A stretch of DNA of 64,000 bases from Asterella californica (GCA_036924285.1 JAYKYS010000025.1:496001-560000), one strand, 5' to 3'; positions 11,800 through 22,408 are shown, numbered from the stretch's first letter. Numbers and translations: made by a program. The notes: a model not told the origin generated them from the sequence alone.

Positions 11800-12714
11800 C
11801 TAGTAATATCCTGACTTCAAGTCTATCTTGCTGAAGTACTTTGCGCTCGCTAACCTATCAAAGAGGTCGTCTATCCTTGGCAAGGGATAATTATTCTTTA
11901 CCGTCACCTTGTTGAGTGCACGATAATCTACGCAGAGTCGTAACTTCCCATCCTTCTTCTTTGCGAAAAGAACTGGGGCTCCATAAGGTGACTTACTGGT
12001 TCGAATATATCCTTGCGCTAATAGCTCACCGAGTTGTCTTTTCAACTCAAGGAGTTCCACCTGATTGAGTCGGTAAGGGGCTTTGGAAGGTGATTCTGAT
12101 ATTGGCAAGACTTCGATCTTGTGATCCACCACCCGCCTTGGAGGTAACTCAGCAGATAACTCATCCGTCAAGACATCCTCAAACTCCTTAATCACTTCGC
12201 GAAGCAACTCCGGAAGTTTAGTCGCGTCTCCTGATGTTTCCTCTTGTCCGCCACCCGTCATCACATCTGCAACCCACATCAAACACATGACTCCGTCGTT
12301 GAAGTCCATCTGTTTGTCTTTGATCAAATTCACCGCAAAGTCATCAATTTTCCGCGCCTTCCGGATCAGCCTCACTCCCAGCTTCCGCCCTTTAACTCTA
12401 ATGTTTAACCTTAAAGGTTTCCATCTAAGTTCCACTTCAAACCTGTCCAAGAAAGTGTTCCCCAAAACCGCATGGATATCATCCATCTCGCACACCGTGA
12501 AATTCTTTGTGAACTCCAACTTCCCACACGCAAATCGTACGTCCAATGTCACTTCAGAAGTTTAGTACGTCTTGCCCTTGGCAAAGCGCACCTGAATAGG
12601 TTTGTCTGCCTTGGAGGTAGACATGCCCAACTTCTTCACCAACTTTGGACTTATGAAAAAGTGAGTCGCTCTTGTGTCCACAAGAAAAGTAACATCACGA
12701 TTAGCAACCTTGGC
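11800..12714 (-). pseudogene. pol: element A protease and RT N-terminal part
   Basis: This is the same frame as gag and pol, bounded by TAA at 12715-12717 and TAG at 11800-11802, with another TAA at 12562-12564. The retropepsin motif reads FLVDTRATHFFIS, so the Gly of the usual DTGA is replaced by Arg, which should kill the protease. RT fingers follow: [27 protein letters not shown] and [13 protein letters not shown]. Comparison with fragment E (YYQIRI) shows the 11800 stop replaced a Gln codon. An old, inactive copy is the simplest reading. Confidence 0.88.
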
Positions 12715-13530
12715 TTATAGAAACATCAATCCCGGCGTCTTCTTCGTGGTTCTCAAGGTTACAGTCATCTGGTCTTCCAACAAGTCCTTTGCAACAAACG
12801 CATTCATGCTCCAGTTACTAACCTTAAGTTTCGTGCACCCCTTAGCAATATGACCCGCCTCGCCACAGTTGTAGCAAGTAAACTTAGCGCCATTGTTCTT
12901 CTGAGGTGTTTGCCCCTTAGGTTTTACTCCTGTTTGCTGCCGCTTTGCTGCCGGGGCAAAAGTAACTTTCCGATCCTTCTCACCTCCATCCCATTGTCGC
13001 TTGAAGCCCTTGTTCTTCTTCTGGAACTTGTCCGTGCTGCGTGGTTCAAAGGGTTTCTGTTGCTGGACTTCGTCGTCCTCAATTCGCTCCGCTAACTTCA
13101 AAAGTTCGGCACTTGTCGCAGCTAGCTCCGGCATCCGAAAGAGAGCCTTCTCCAAGCTTGACTTGAGTCCCTCGATAAATATACATATTTTGATCTCCTC
13201 AGTCCACTTGGAGAACGAATCCAGCTTAGCACTGAACTCGTGCACATAAGCACTTAAGGTCCCTATCTGCTTCAGCCGAACTAACTCAACACCATCCCGA
13301 ATCCTTTGATATTCCGGAGTGAATCGTCTTGCGAGCAACTCCTTGAACTCCTTCCAACCAAGCGCCGAGACAGTCAAGGCATGTTCATCCCTGTATGTAG
13401 TCCACCAGAGAAGCGCATGATCCTTCAAGAACGTAACCGCCGCTCTCACCTTGTCTGACTCCTGAGCCTGATGCGCTTCAAAGTATAGGTCCAACTCAGT
13501 TAAGAAATCCTTAACCTTGCGAGCCCGTCC
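12715..13530 (-). pseudogene. gag: element A gag, C-terminal part
   Basis: This holds the capsid-like retrotrans_gag region (DHALLWWTTYRDEH, LLARRFTPEYQ, RLKQIGTLSAYVHEF) and one CCHC knuckle (CYNCGEAGHIAKGC, about 12840-12880) for RNA packaging. It starts abruptly at 13530 because element B is inserted there. The N-terminal part resumes at 22030-22408 in the same frame. It ends at a TAA that leads in frame into the protease. Confidence 0.9.
13527..13530. repeat. target-site duplication of B, left
   Basis: GTCC here is repeated at 22030-22033. Removing B and one copy rejoins the gag frame of element A without a shift. Most Ty3/gypsy elements make 5-bp duplications. Because the next base is T on both sides, a 5-bp GTCCT duplication with an LTR starting GTAAC cannot be excluded. 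Confidence 0.85.
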
Positions 13531-14445
13531 TGTAACGACCTATGTTACACATAGGAAGTTTGTCTATTAGTAAGGTATTTAGTTATAACTAAGTGTTGAG
13601 AATGTTTATTTGCTGCCAAAGTACTTTAAGGAGATATCAAGTTAGTCATGACTAGCTAAAAGTTAGTTATGGTTAAACTTAGTTGTACTTTTGGCAGAAT
13701 TCAGATATTTTCTAAAGAGTGAGCACTACTATCTTGTCATCTTGTCTAAAAGGTAGAAAGGAGGTGGAAAGTATCACTTATCTCCTTTTTGACTTGATAT
13801 GAGTGGTTGGATTAAAGTTGTGGACTTTGTGGGCATTAAAAACAAGAAGAGATTCAACATGTTTCCTTTTTAGTGGGTCCTAGTGTAGAGGGGGGTGGAA
13901 ATTGGAGATTCCTTGAGAATATTCCAGAATCCTTCTAGAAGTTGTTGACTTTGAAGGAATAAGTCCATGTGAAAAGGTAAGAAGCCCATGTGATTTATGC
14001 TTTTACCTTAAATAATATCTTAGTAAAACCTAGTAAAAGTAGTTACGGCTGAGTTACCGGAAGGTGTCAAAGTAAAAACCTAGAATGTATGTATAGAGGA
14101 GTAGAGAAGAGCTCCTCATCCTTGTTTTCACATCGTCGTAATGACAATTTGAGTAATATAGAGAGTGTGGGATATGTTTAGCATGTGAGAACTTGAGAGA
14201 CGTCGTTAGAATGGAGGATTTTTAGTTGATGAGTTTATGAAGATTTTTAGTTGATAAGTTTGTGGGTGTATGAATGAGTGAACTTAGCATTTTCTCTTCA
14301 AGTTCATGGTGTGCTTCCATCAAAGCCATCAGGGGTGACCCCTGAGTGAGAGACAGGCCCGACATGTTGCAGATTCGTGGATGACGATCGTGGAGGTTGA
14401 GAGATCGGGGAGGTAGTTGATCGATAGGACCGCGGAGGGTTTACA
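13531..14445 (+). repeat. element B 5' LTR
   Basis: This starts TGTAACGACC and ends TTTACA, with TGTAA/TTACA inverted ends. A TATA-like TGTATGTATAGAGG lies near 14086; the matching place in element C keeps TATAAATA. It differs from the 3' LTR by scattered substitutions and a few indels. Confidence 0.93.
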
Positions 14446-14449
14446 TTTT

Positions 14450-14467
14450 TGGTTCCGTTGCCGAGAC
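14450..14467 (+). promoter_or_regulatory. element B primer-binding site (tRNA-Asp-like)
   Basis: TGGTTCCGTTGCCGAGAC starts four bases after the LTR. From memory of the plant site TGGCGCCGTTGCCGGGGA, 13 of 18 positions agree. Element C has one more match (TGGTTCCGTTGCCGGGAC). This primer type is typical of Tat/Athila-like elements. Confidence 0.6.
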
Positions 14468-14490
14468 CTCACTTGAAGGGATCATTGAAA

Positions 14491-14661
14491 ATGTTTAGAG
14501 TTCAGTTCTATATTAGACAAAAAGAGATTATGAGAGAACATATGGAGAGAACGTTGGGAGGAGAGAGAACTAAAGCGATGTTAGCAACGTTAGAACCTTT
14601 CGTGTATCCCGTAGTGATCTCTGACGCATTCGAGGTTATTCTTTACATCTTGTTCACTTAG
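14491..14661 (+). CDS. leader ORF-a, 56 aa, conserved in B, C and D
   Basis: This ATG-started frame of 56 codons lies 24 bases after the primer site. It has a charged start (MFRVQFYIRQKE, then MREHMERTLGGER) and a hydrophobic end (VILYILFT). It stays open at exactly the same length in C (34707-34877) and in D (58421-58591), although gag and pol in all three are broken. Another frame in a related leader at 367-570 has a similar end. I do not recognise it. It could be a small accessory protein or an upstream ORF that controls translation of later frames. Confidence 0.5.
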   Translation: MFRVQFYIRQKEIMREHMERTLGGERTKAMLATLEPFVYPVVISDAFEVILYILFT

Positions 14662-14739
14662 AAAGAGTTTGAGGAGAGTTGAAAGGGGATGAAACAAGAG
14701 TTGTAGAGAAAGGAGGAGAGAGAAGTTATTAGAGGAGAA

Positions 14740-15285
14740 AAATTTCCGAGTTTGAAGATTTCTGCTCTCTGGAAAATGTTTACAGTCATTGTCAGATTTT
14801 CTGTGAATTTTATTTTCCAGTGAAACTTTTCAGGACTGTAGCTTGGCTGATAACCTATCTACTACAAAAGAAATCATAGGAAAATGTGGTCTAGAGAGGG
14901 AGCAATGAATTCTCAAAGTTGAGAGGGTCTATTCGTGAGAGTTGAGGAATTCTGTTCTCTGGAAAAAGTTTACAGTCATTGTCAGATTTTCTGTGAATTT
15001 TATTTTCCTGAGAAACTTTCTAGTGTTTTAGATTGGCTGATAAGCTATCTAGGACAACAAAAATCAAGAGAAAAGGTGGTATGGAGAGAGAGCCATGAAT
15101 TTTCAAAGTTGAGGGGGTTGAAAGTCATGAGAAAAATGAAAATATATAAATTTCAGTTCTCTGAAAATTTATACAGTCAGCACCATCTCTTTTGATTAAG
15201 GAATTTTCTATTGAAACTTCATTAGTTAGTAGCTTGGAGGTTGAGCTACTGGAGATCACAAAAATCTTGGAGAGATCTCTTACCG
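14740..15285 (+). repeat. leader tandem array, about 190-bp unit, three copies
   Basis: Units begin near 14759, 14949 and 15151, each with a form of TTCTGTTCTCTGGAAAA followed by TTTACAGTC or ATACAGTC. Each then has a pyrimidine-rich block, GGCTGATAAGCTATCT or a decayed form, and CAAAGTTGAG. The same array is present in C (about 34100-34625) and D (about 58670-59165), so it is a fixed part of the family leader. It has no coding support and may be a packaging or regulatory array. Confidence 0.8.
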
Positions 15286-15333
15286 ATTAAGAGATATATG
15301 GTTCGACATACAAGGAGGTCTTGACGATACGTC

Positions 15334-15651
15334 ATGAGGAATCCAGTTCGAGTGCCGAGGTTGAAGAAGAGATGTTTGGGAGTTAGAACGGAGACGGAAA
15401 GGCCAAAGTTAAGTATAGAGGCGTTGCGATCAAGCATCTATTGCAGTTGGGGTGCCATTTTTGCTTTATATAAAGAAGCTTCTGCGAGCATCGGCACAGA
15501 TGCGAAGAAGGTTGAGTTCAAAGTATCATTCACTGTGGAGGCCACGAATGCTCTTGACGAAGTAGGGTGTGATCCTTACAAAAGTGACTTTAAGATGTCT
15601 GCTAGGATCAATATAGACGATGGTCATGAGGATATTATCATAGACTCTTAA
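15334..15651 (+). CDS. leader ORF-b, 105 aa
   Basis: This ATG frame is also open at the same length in C (33718-34035). In D the matching region has stops and shifts. The first 30 residues are basic (RVPRLKKR), the rest is mixed and ends with an acidic stretch (DDGHEDIIIDS). There is no zinc knuckle, signal peptide or membrane segment. I do not recognise it. Position between the leader array and ORF-c suggests an element-specific accessory protein. Confidence 0.45.
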   Translation: MRNPVRVPRLKKRCLGVRTETERPKLSIEALRSSIYCSWGAIFALYKEASASIGTDAKKVEFKVSFTVEATNALDEVGCDPYKSDFKMSARINIDDGHEDIIIDS

Positions 15652-15789
15652 TTTTAGATTGGATTTTATTTCGTGTATAACGTGTATAATACACGATTTT
15701 CAGTATAAAGCTCGAAAGAGTTAAGAAAGTGATGTAGAGTTATTTTCTTCAAAGATATTTTGTCCATTTAATGGTTGAAAAGGTGCAAC

Positions 15790-16266
15790 ATGAGTGGAAG
15801 TTCAAAAGATTGGAAAGTTAGACTTAGAAACCTTCCTCAAGGTTTAGATGTCATAGTAAGCGTCGGAGAGAGCTCGAAAGAGATTATCGTTGAGTTTGAG
15901 AACTCTAGTACAAAACCTCAAGTAGAATCTCCGAGGAGAAGAGTAGAAACTGACTTGTGGTGTTATTTCTGTAGAGGGTTGGGACATAAAGTAGTGAATT
16001 GTCCAACTAGAATCAGAACCGAGAGAGCTAAAGGGAAGTGAGAGTTTACTGATTTAAGTCTTCGAGTGGGTCCATCGTCACCAGTGCCAATTCATCTTCT
16101 AGGAGAAGATCCTTGTCCAAGTTGTGGAGTGGGTGATCTATCAAGAGGACACAAGTGCGTCGATGTGGCCGCCCTCCTTACGTCAGTAGTCGAGAAGTTG
16201 GACGAGACTCAAAGAGCTGAGACGGAGAAGTTGTCGACTTCAAAAAAGGACTCGTCTGAGTTGTGA
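15790..16266 (+). pseudogene. leader ORF-c with two Cys/His knuckles, one stop
   Basis: The ATG at 15790 is preferred because it opens the block shared with C (MSGSSKDWKVRLRN). A TGA at 16039-16041 breaks the frame; in C (33103-33579) the same codon is sense and the frame runs 158 codons. It has a CCHC knuckle (CYFCRGLGHKVVNC, about 15961-16002) and a second Cys/His group (CPSCGVGDLSRGHKC). It therefore looks like a nucleic-acid-binding protein. It is encoded upstream of, and separately from, the gag that has its own knuckle, which is unusual for Ty3/gypsy. Confidence 0.6.
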
Positions 16267-16479
16267 TGGAGATCGTCATTCGGATGGTGGAGAAAACAAT
16301 GATGCGACTCAGGCTCATGATTACCTTGGGAGAAGAGATGACACAAGAGGTGTTGTTACAACCATTTTCTTTCATTTTACCTATGGTAGATTATTCGCGA
16401 ATGGAATTGGTGATGTTCGTACTCTTTTAGCGAGTAGTTATTGCACAAAAATTAGAAGGGTAGAAAGAATAGTTACAAG

Positions 16480-17562
16480 ATGGGGAAGTTACCAGTGTTT
16501 CATGGGAAGGACAATGAAGATGTAGAACCATTTGTACGAGACTTCAAAAGGGGTTGCATCGAAAACAACGTGAGAAGGAAGGAAGAATGGGTGTTGTTAC
16601 TGCTAGAGTTTTTAGAAGATTTTGCTCTTACGTGGTATGAAGACCGAGTGAAGAGCCAGACACCTGGTGCAGTTGAGGACACATGGGAGACGTTGAGTAA
16701 TGCACTCATCGAAGAATTTCTTCCAGAAAAGAGTTATGAGAAGCTCATGGTGGAGCTTACTCATTTGAAGCAACGGGACGACGAGAAAGTTCGACAATAT
16801 GCCGAAAGGGTGGATAAGTTGGAGCAACGGTTTCGGACGGTCTTACGGAAGAGTGGAGACAATGTGGAATTAACGATGGCGGGGATTGGAGCAGTGTTGA
16901 CCAAGAACTTGGTGGGAGGGTTGAGGCCTTCAATTCGAACCCAAGTGAGGTACGAGAAGCCAACAACCAAAGCGGAGGTCATCAAGATCGCGACAAATAT
17001 GGAAGAGAGTTTGGATGAAAGAGATATCATCCAACCTCATCATGCTGCTCTGGTGTCGACTCCGACTCCTGGTGTAGCCACAACGATCGCACTTGCACCA
17101 TCACAATTGGTGATTGCTTCAACGTCAACTCCTACTCCAACGGTGGTGCCAAGATCGTTTGTCCCAACAACGTTGTCTACGGCCACCTCTGATTTTCATG
17201 TCGAGCTGAAGAGCATCACCGATACTCTTGCGGATCTCAAGATAAACGTGGTGCATTTACAAGAATGGAGGAACAAAGGTGGAGGAGGAGGTCAAAGAGG
17301 TTACGACAACAATCCCAACCGAGGAAATCAAGATAACTTTGGAGGCAACCAAGGTAACTTTGGAGGAATCACTTGTTGGACGTGTGGAGGTTCTCATTTC
17401 TAGCGAAATTGTCTTAACAACGGAGCAAGAGGTGCCGAAGCTGTCAGAATGAATGTGGGTGGAGGAAATCCATCACAAGGACGAGACAAGGGGGTGGCTA
17501 CTATCGATGTTGTGCGAGATCTCATCTACGAGAAAGGAGAGAGTTCAAACTCTTCTCATGCA
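16480..17562 (+). pseudogene. gag: element B gag
   Basis: This starts MGKLPVFHGKDNED, typical of plant gag domains, and continues with the retrotrans_gag core (LTWYEDRVKSQ, ALIEEFLPEKSYEKL, LKQRDDEKVRQYAERV), a Ser/Thr/Pro-rich linker, a Gly/Asn/Gln-rich stretch and a CCHC knuckle. A TAG at 17401-17403 falls inside the knuckle (CWTCGGSHF then stop), where element C has Gln. The frame continues to about 17562, where a short deletion relative to C shifts it. The protein packages element RNA into virus-like particles in working relatives. Confidence 0.9.
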
Positions 17563-18775
17563 CTTTTCTCAAGAAAGGAAAAGAACTCGATTTTCTGATG
17601 AACCGGTTTTCATGGAGGAGTCAGCAAATAAAAGTACTCGTTCGAGTAATGTTTCGAGTACACCAAGGGAGCCAAGAAGGAAGCTGGGGATGGCGAATTT
17701 CACCATTTCATCTTCCCAAGCGAGATATGATGTGATTGAAGATGTGGGTGCTCAGAAAGCCAACATCATTGTTGGACAACTGATCGCACTTAATCCCAAC
17801 TTACGAAGAGAACTCAGAAGAGGACTGAGTTCTAAGAGAAGCAAGAAGAAGAAACCCAAGAGCAAGACATCAAAGTCTGTGGGAGTTGGTGTGGTGGATG
17901 TGCATGCTTCAGAGGTATGCACTAGGGCTTCAAAGATTAAAGTCCGATTGAATGGTCACTACATCTCTGACGTATTGGTGGATGGAGGGTCGGCTGTAAA
18001 CGCTATATCGGAGAGGTTGATGAAGAAGTTGGGGATGGAACCAACTCGCCCGGCTAGCATTGTCGTGGGGATGGCTAACAAGCAACGGGTAAGACCTCTT
18101 GGTGTGTTAGAGAAGGTGGTCGTGTCTGTGATGGGAGTTCAAACATTGATGTCCTTTCAAGTGTTAAAGGACTCTAGTTATGATTTGCTCCTGGGTAGGC
18201 CTTGGTTGAGAGCTGTGCGCACCACTGATAAGTGGCACAAGGGATACTTACGGATTGGGCCTAGAGATCATAGAGTGATAGTACCTCTCTCGGGTGTTGG
18301 AGTTGTGACTTCTGACTCTGATAGACCCACTAGTGACTACTGGGAATCTGATACGGAGGATGATCAAAGTGTCTCAGAAGTAGATACCGGAGATTCTTAT
18401 GATCAAGAATCCTCGTCTGAGGACGAAGGATTTGGTCGAGATGAATCATTACATCAGCTTAGTGCTATTGACTTGTTGCCTCGACCAGTAGTGGAGAAAG
18501 ATCTTGACAAAGAGGAGTTGAGTGAGGCAGAGATTATGAGAAGACTCTCTACCCTGAAGTTTGGTATCAATGTCACTCAAGAGGAGAAAAGTAGATTCTT
18601 AGATATATTTCGAAAATATATCCATGTGTTTGCTTTCAGCTACAAGGATTTGAAGGAGGTGACTCTCGAGACTCATCGAATCGAATTGGAAGAGAACGCA
18701 AGACCAGTTCGACAGAAGCAGAGAAGGGTCAATCCTACAATAGCAATGATGGTCAAGGAGGAGATGACAAGTTGA
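17563..18775 (+). pseudogene. pol: element B protease and linker to RT
   Basis: This is the frame after the deletion at about 17562. The aspartic protease motif is VLVDGGSAVNAIS (catalytic Asp codon at 17981), with a second hydrophobic loop DLLLGRPWL. A long acidic linker and the start of RT follow (ETHRIELEENARP). The frame ends at 18775 because one base is missing relative to C in the VKEEIDK segment. Confidence 0.85.
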
Positions 18776-19110
18776 AGGAGGCGAGTTTCATCTATGAGGT
18801 GGAGAACTCAGAATGGGTTTCACCCATTGTGATTGTCAAGAAGAAGAATGGTAAGCTGCGAGTGTGCATAAACTATAAGAAGTTGAATGCAGTTACCAAG
18901 AAGGATTATTATCCTCTATCATTTAAAGATGAGATTTTGGAAGAAGTTGCTGGTCATGAGTGGTACAGCTTTGGTGATGGTTATAGTGGGTATAACTAGA
19001 TCAAGATAGCACAGGAGTACCAGCAGTTGACTACTTTCACTACTCCTTGGGGAACATTTGCATTTCGAGTGATGCCATTCGGATTGTGTAATGCTCCGGC
19101 CACGTTCAGA
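18776..19110 (+). pseudogene. pol: element B RT, fingers part
   Basis: This carries WVSPIVIVKKKNGKLRVCIN and KKLNAVTKKDYYPL, followed by a TAG at 18997-18999 where C has Gln. It continues through VMPFGLCNAPATF to a one-base deletion at about 19109 that changes frame. Confidence 0.85.
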
Positions 19111-20086
19111 GGTTCATGAACAAGGTGTTTGAACCATTCATAGGGAAGTTTGTTCGGGATTTCATTGACGATTTCTGTGTGTACGGAAGAAAGGAGGACC
19201 ACTTTGATCATGTGATCAAAGTTTTGCAGCGGTTGGAGCAAGCCAACGCTTCTCTAAATCCAGAGAAGTGCATCTTTGACTACGAAGAAGGTCTACTGTT
19301 GGGACACATCATTTCCAAGAATGGGATTGCGGTAGATCTTGAGAAGGTGAAGAAGATTGTGCATCTTCCATTTCCGATCAACTTGACAAAGTTGAGGCAG
19401 TTTCTTGGCATGGTTGGATATTATCGTAGGTTTATCTTTTCCTTCTCAAACAAAGCAATAGCTTTGACTATGTACATGAAGAAGGGAGTTGAGTTTGACT
19501 TGATAGTGCATGATCAGAAGGCAAAGGAAGCATTTGAGGAGCTGAAAAAGGCATTGGTGACAACTCCTATACTTGCTAAACCTGAGTGGAGTAAAGCATT
19601 TATTCTGTATACGGATATCTCCAATGTAGCTATCGGGTGTACATTAAGTCAGTTAGATGAAGATGGGCATGATCATCCTATAGCTTATGCTAGTAGGCAG
19701 ATGGTGCCAGCGGAGAAGAATTACTCTGTGACTGAACGAGAAAGATTAGCGGTGATCTTTGGATTGAAGAAATTCCGACATTACTTGTTAGGAGAGAAAT
19801 TTTCCATAGTCACGGATCACAAGGCTTTAAAGTATATCTTTAATAAGCCTAATGCCGAAGGTCGTATTGCCCGTTGGAAGATCCTTCTAACAGAATACGA
19901 TTACGTGATCGAAGATAGACAGGGGAAAAAGCATACGAATGCTGATCTTTTGTCAAGGGCTTATGATGATGAGGGAGAAGAACCGTTTGATGATTCATTT
20001 CCAGACGAACATCTGATGACTATCACAAGCATTGAGGAGATACCGGACGAGTACAAGGAAATTTGGAGTTTCTTTGGATTTTCAAA
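19111..20086 (+). pseudogene. pol: element B RT palm and RNase H
   Basis: The RT catalytic box FIDDFCVYG is at 19161-19187, followed by NPEKCIF, GLLLGHIIS and FLGMVGYYRRF. RNase H has the catalytic-region motif LYTDISNVAIG (Asp codon 19614-19616), FRHYLLG and TDHKALKYIF. The frame ends near 20086, where a deletion of about 240 bp relative to C removes the region before the integrase zinc site. Confidence 0.88.
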
Positions 20087-21102
20087 GAGTGTTTAGACTT
20101 TTGCAAAACTTGCTACGTATGTCAAGCTTTTGCTCTGAAGTCTACTAGAACACCTCCGTTAAGATCAATTCTCGTGTTAGGACCATTTGAGAAGTGGGGT
20201 ATTGACTTTGTAGGTCCTCTTAATAAGACACCTCGAGGCAATAGATACATTGTAGTCGCCACTGACTATTGTACCAAGTGGGTAGAGGCTAGATCTTTTT
20301 GAGAGACCAATGAAACAGAAGTCAGGAGATTCCTATAGGAGAGGATCATCACAAGATTTGGATGTCCGTTAGAGTTGATCTCGGATAGAAGAGGAGAGTT
20401 TGTAAGGAGCATGACTACTGCTATGCTACAACATTTTTCTATCAAGCCACGAGTAACGATCTCATACAAACCAAATGCTAATGGTCTTGCGGAGAAGACC
20501 AATCTTACACTTTGTATGATGCTCGTCAAAGATGCTGGTGTTGAGACTGCGAAACATATTTGGGATAAGAGGCTACATGCCATCTTATGGGAGTACCGAA
20601 CGACAACAAAGACTTCTACTGGGTACTCTCCATTTCGACTGGTTTATGGAGTGGAGTCCAAGTTGCCGATCCAATTCGAATTGGATACTTTTCAAACTAT
20701 TCAACGAAAGTTGAAGAGGCCGAGGGGAGAAGATGTGGTCAGATCAAGAAGAGAGCAACTCATGGAGTTGGAAGAGACTCGAGCGGTAGCAATGATCCGG
20801 ATGGAACGAGCTCAGGCGTATCAAAAGAAGAGTTACGACAAACGATTGGGCAAGAGGGAGGTAAAATCTTTTCAAGTTGGAGATTGGGTAATGTTGTATG
20901 ATGCTATCTGATTCAAGAGGGCTAGGAAGAAGTTTCTTCCTAGATATTTTGGTCCTTTTGTTGTACATAAGGTGTGGAGCAACTTCACATATGACCTTCA
21001 GGAGTTGAGAGGAAGGAGATTCGATCGGGTCAACCATGACAAGTTGAAGCTGTTTCATCGACGAAAGTTCTCTCTTCACTCCGAAGACGGAGCGAAAATT
21101 TA
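20087..21102 (+). pseudogene. pol: element B integrase
   Basis: The second half of the zinc site remains (CKTCYVCQAF). The catalytic core keeps all three acids: GIDFVGPL (Asp at 20204), ISDRRGEF (Asp at 20384) and NGLAEKTN (Glu at 20492), with 35 residues between the last two. A TGA at about 20300 and another near 20909 break the frame. The C-terminal part (RYFGPFVV, NFTYDLQEL, VNHDKLKLF) is a GPY/F-like module. No chromodomain follows; the frame ends just before the polypurine tract. Confidence 0.88.
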
Positions 21103-21116
21103 GTCCGGGGGTAAAA
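21103..21116 (+). promoter_or_regulatory. element B polypurine tract
   Basis: TCCGGGGGTAAAA sits directly before the 3' LTR start TGTAACG. The G-run followed by A-run is also present at the same place in C (minus strand, 27985-27994). Confidence 0.6.
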
Positions 21117-22029
21117 TGTAACGACCTATGTTACACATAGGAAGTTTGTCTATTAGTAAAGTATTTAGTTATAACTAAGTGTTGAGAATGTTTATTTGCT
21201 GCCAAAGTACTTTAAGGAGGTATCAAGTTAGTCATGACTAGCTAAAAGTTAGTTATGGTTAAACTTAGTTGTACTTTTGGCAGAATTCAGATATTTCCTA
21301 AAGATGAGCACTACTATCTTGTTATCTTGTCTAAAAGGTAGAAAGGAGGTGGAAAGTATCCCTTATCTCTTTTTTGACTTGATATGAGTGGTTGGATTAA
21401 AGTTGTGGACTTTGTGGGCATTAAAAACAAGAAGAGATTCAACATGTTTCCTTTTTAGTGGGTCCTAGTGTAGAGGGGGGTGGAAATTCAAGATTCCTTG
21501 AAAATATTCTAGAATCCTTCTAGAAGTTGTTTACTTTGAAAGAATAAGCCCATGTGAAAAGGTAAGAAGCCCATGTGATTAATGCTTTTACCTTAAGTAA
21601 TATCTTAGTAAAACCCGATAAAAGTAGTTACGGCTGAGTTACCGGAGGGTACCGAAGTAAAAACCTAGAATATATGTATAGAGGAGTAGAGAAGAGCTCC
21701 TCATCCTTGTTTTCACATCGTCGTAATAACAACTTGAGTAATATAGAGAGTGTGGGATATGTTTAGCATGTGAGAACTTGAGAGACGTCGTTAGAATGGA
21801 GGATTTTAGTTGATGAGTTTATGAAGATTTTTAGTTGATAAGTTTGTGGGTGTATGAATGAGTGAACTTAGCATTTTCCCTTCAAGTTCATGGTGTGCTT
21901 CCATCAAAGCCATCAGAGGTGACCCCTGAGTGAGAGACAGGTCCGACATGTTACAGATTCGTGGATGACGATCGTGGAGGTTGAGAGATCGGGAGGGTAG
22001 TTGATCGATAGGACCGCGGAGGATTTACA
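21117..22029 (+). repeat. element B 3' LTR
   Basis: This is 913 bp, TGTAACGACC to TTTACA, with only scattered differences from the 5' LTR. It is followed by the second GTCC (22030-22033) and then by the N-terminal part of the element A gag. Confidence 0.93.
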
Positions 22030-22408
22030 GTCCTATACCAGTAAACGGGGTCGGCAAATTCGTCTTACAAAGCTTTCTGATAGACGAGGAACTCTCTTGG
22101 CCTGCCTCAAGTTCAGCGATACGTTTATCTCTGGAGGCCATGCCTTCTTGCATGGTCTTCATCATCTTGATGAGTTTCGCATACAAGACTCTTTGACTTC
22201 TCGTGCCTGAATCGTTGAGCACCGCTGGCAAAACTCCGTCTTGCTGCACCGATACCGCAGCTGGTACAGGGCTCCCTTGACGTTGGGGCGAAGGTTGTCG
22301 GTTGTCGTCCTTTGATTGTGCCTCGAGGTTAGCTCGAGTCGATCTGCTCCCGTTAGCCGCTCCTCGTTTCTTGGTCTTCCTCCTGGAACTCTGTCCGTAG
22401 TCGGCCAT
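22030..22408 (-). pseudogene. gag: element A gag, N-terminal part
   Basis: This begins with an ATG at 22406-22408 (MADYGQSSRRKTKKRG), then has a Ser/Gln/Pro-rich disordered segment and a short coiled coil (MMKTMQEGMASRDKRIAELE). It stops at the insertion of element B. The codon phase at 22030 matches the phase at 13530, so this and 12715-13530 were one ORF. The ATG follows the primer site by about 100 bases. Confidence 0.88.

Larger units (their letters stand above)
13531..22029 (+). mobile_element. element B: non-chromodomain Ty3/gypsy, nested in A
   Basis: This has both LTRs (913-915 bp, TGTAAC...TTACA), a tRNA-Asp-like primer site, a 2-kb leader with small ORFs, gag, protease, RT, RNase H, integrase and a polypurine tract. 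Domain order is PR-RT-RH-INT, as in Ty3/gypsy, with no chromodomain. The primer type and the RT motif FIDDFCVYG suggest the Tat/Athila side of the family, which is an inference. The 4-bp sequence GTCC flanks it on both sides. Several stops, frameshifts and a deletion between RNase H and integrase make it defective. Elements C and D are relatives. Confidence 0.93.

Noticed and set aside
12287..13249. Plus-strand frames across gag and protease of element A
   Set aside because: Shadows of the gag-pol frame with no known motif.
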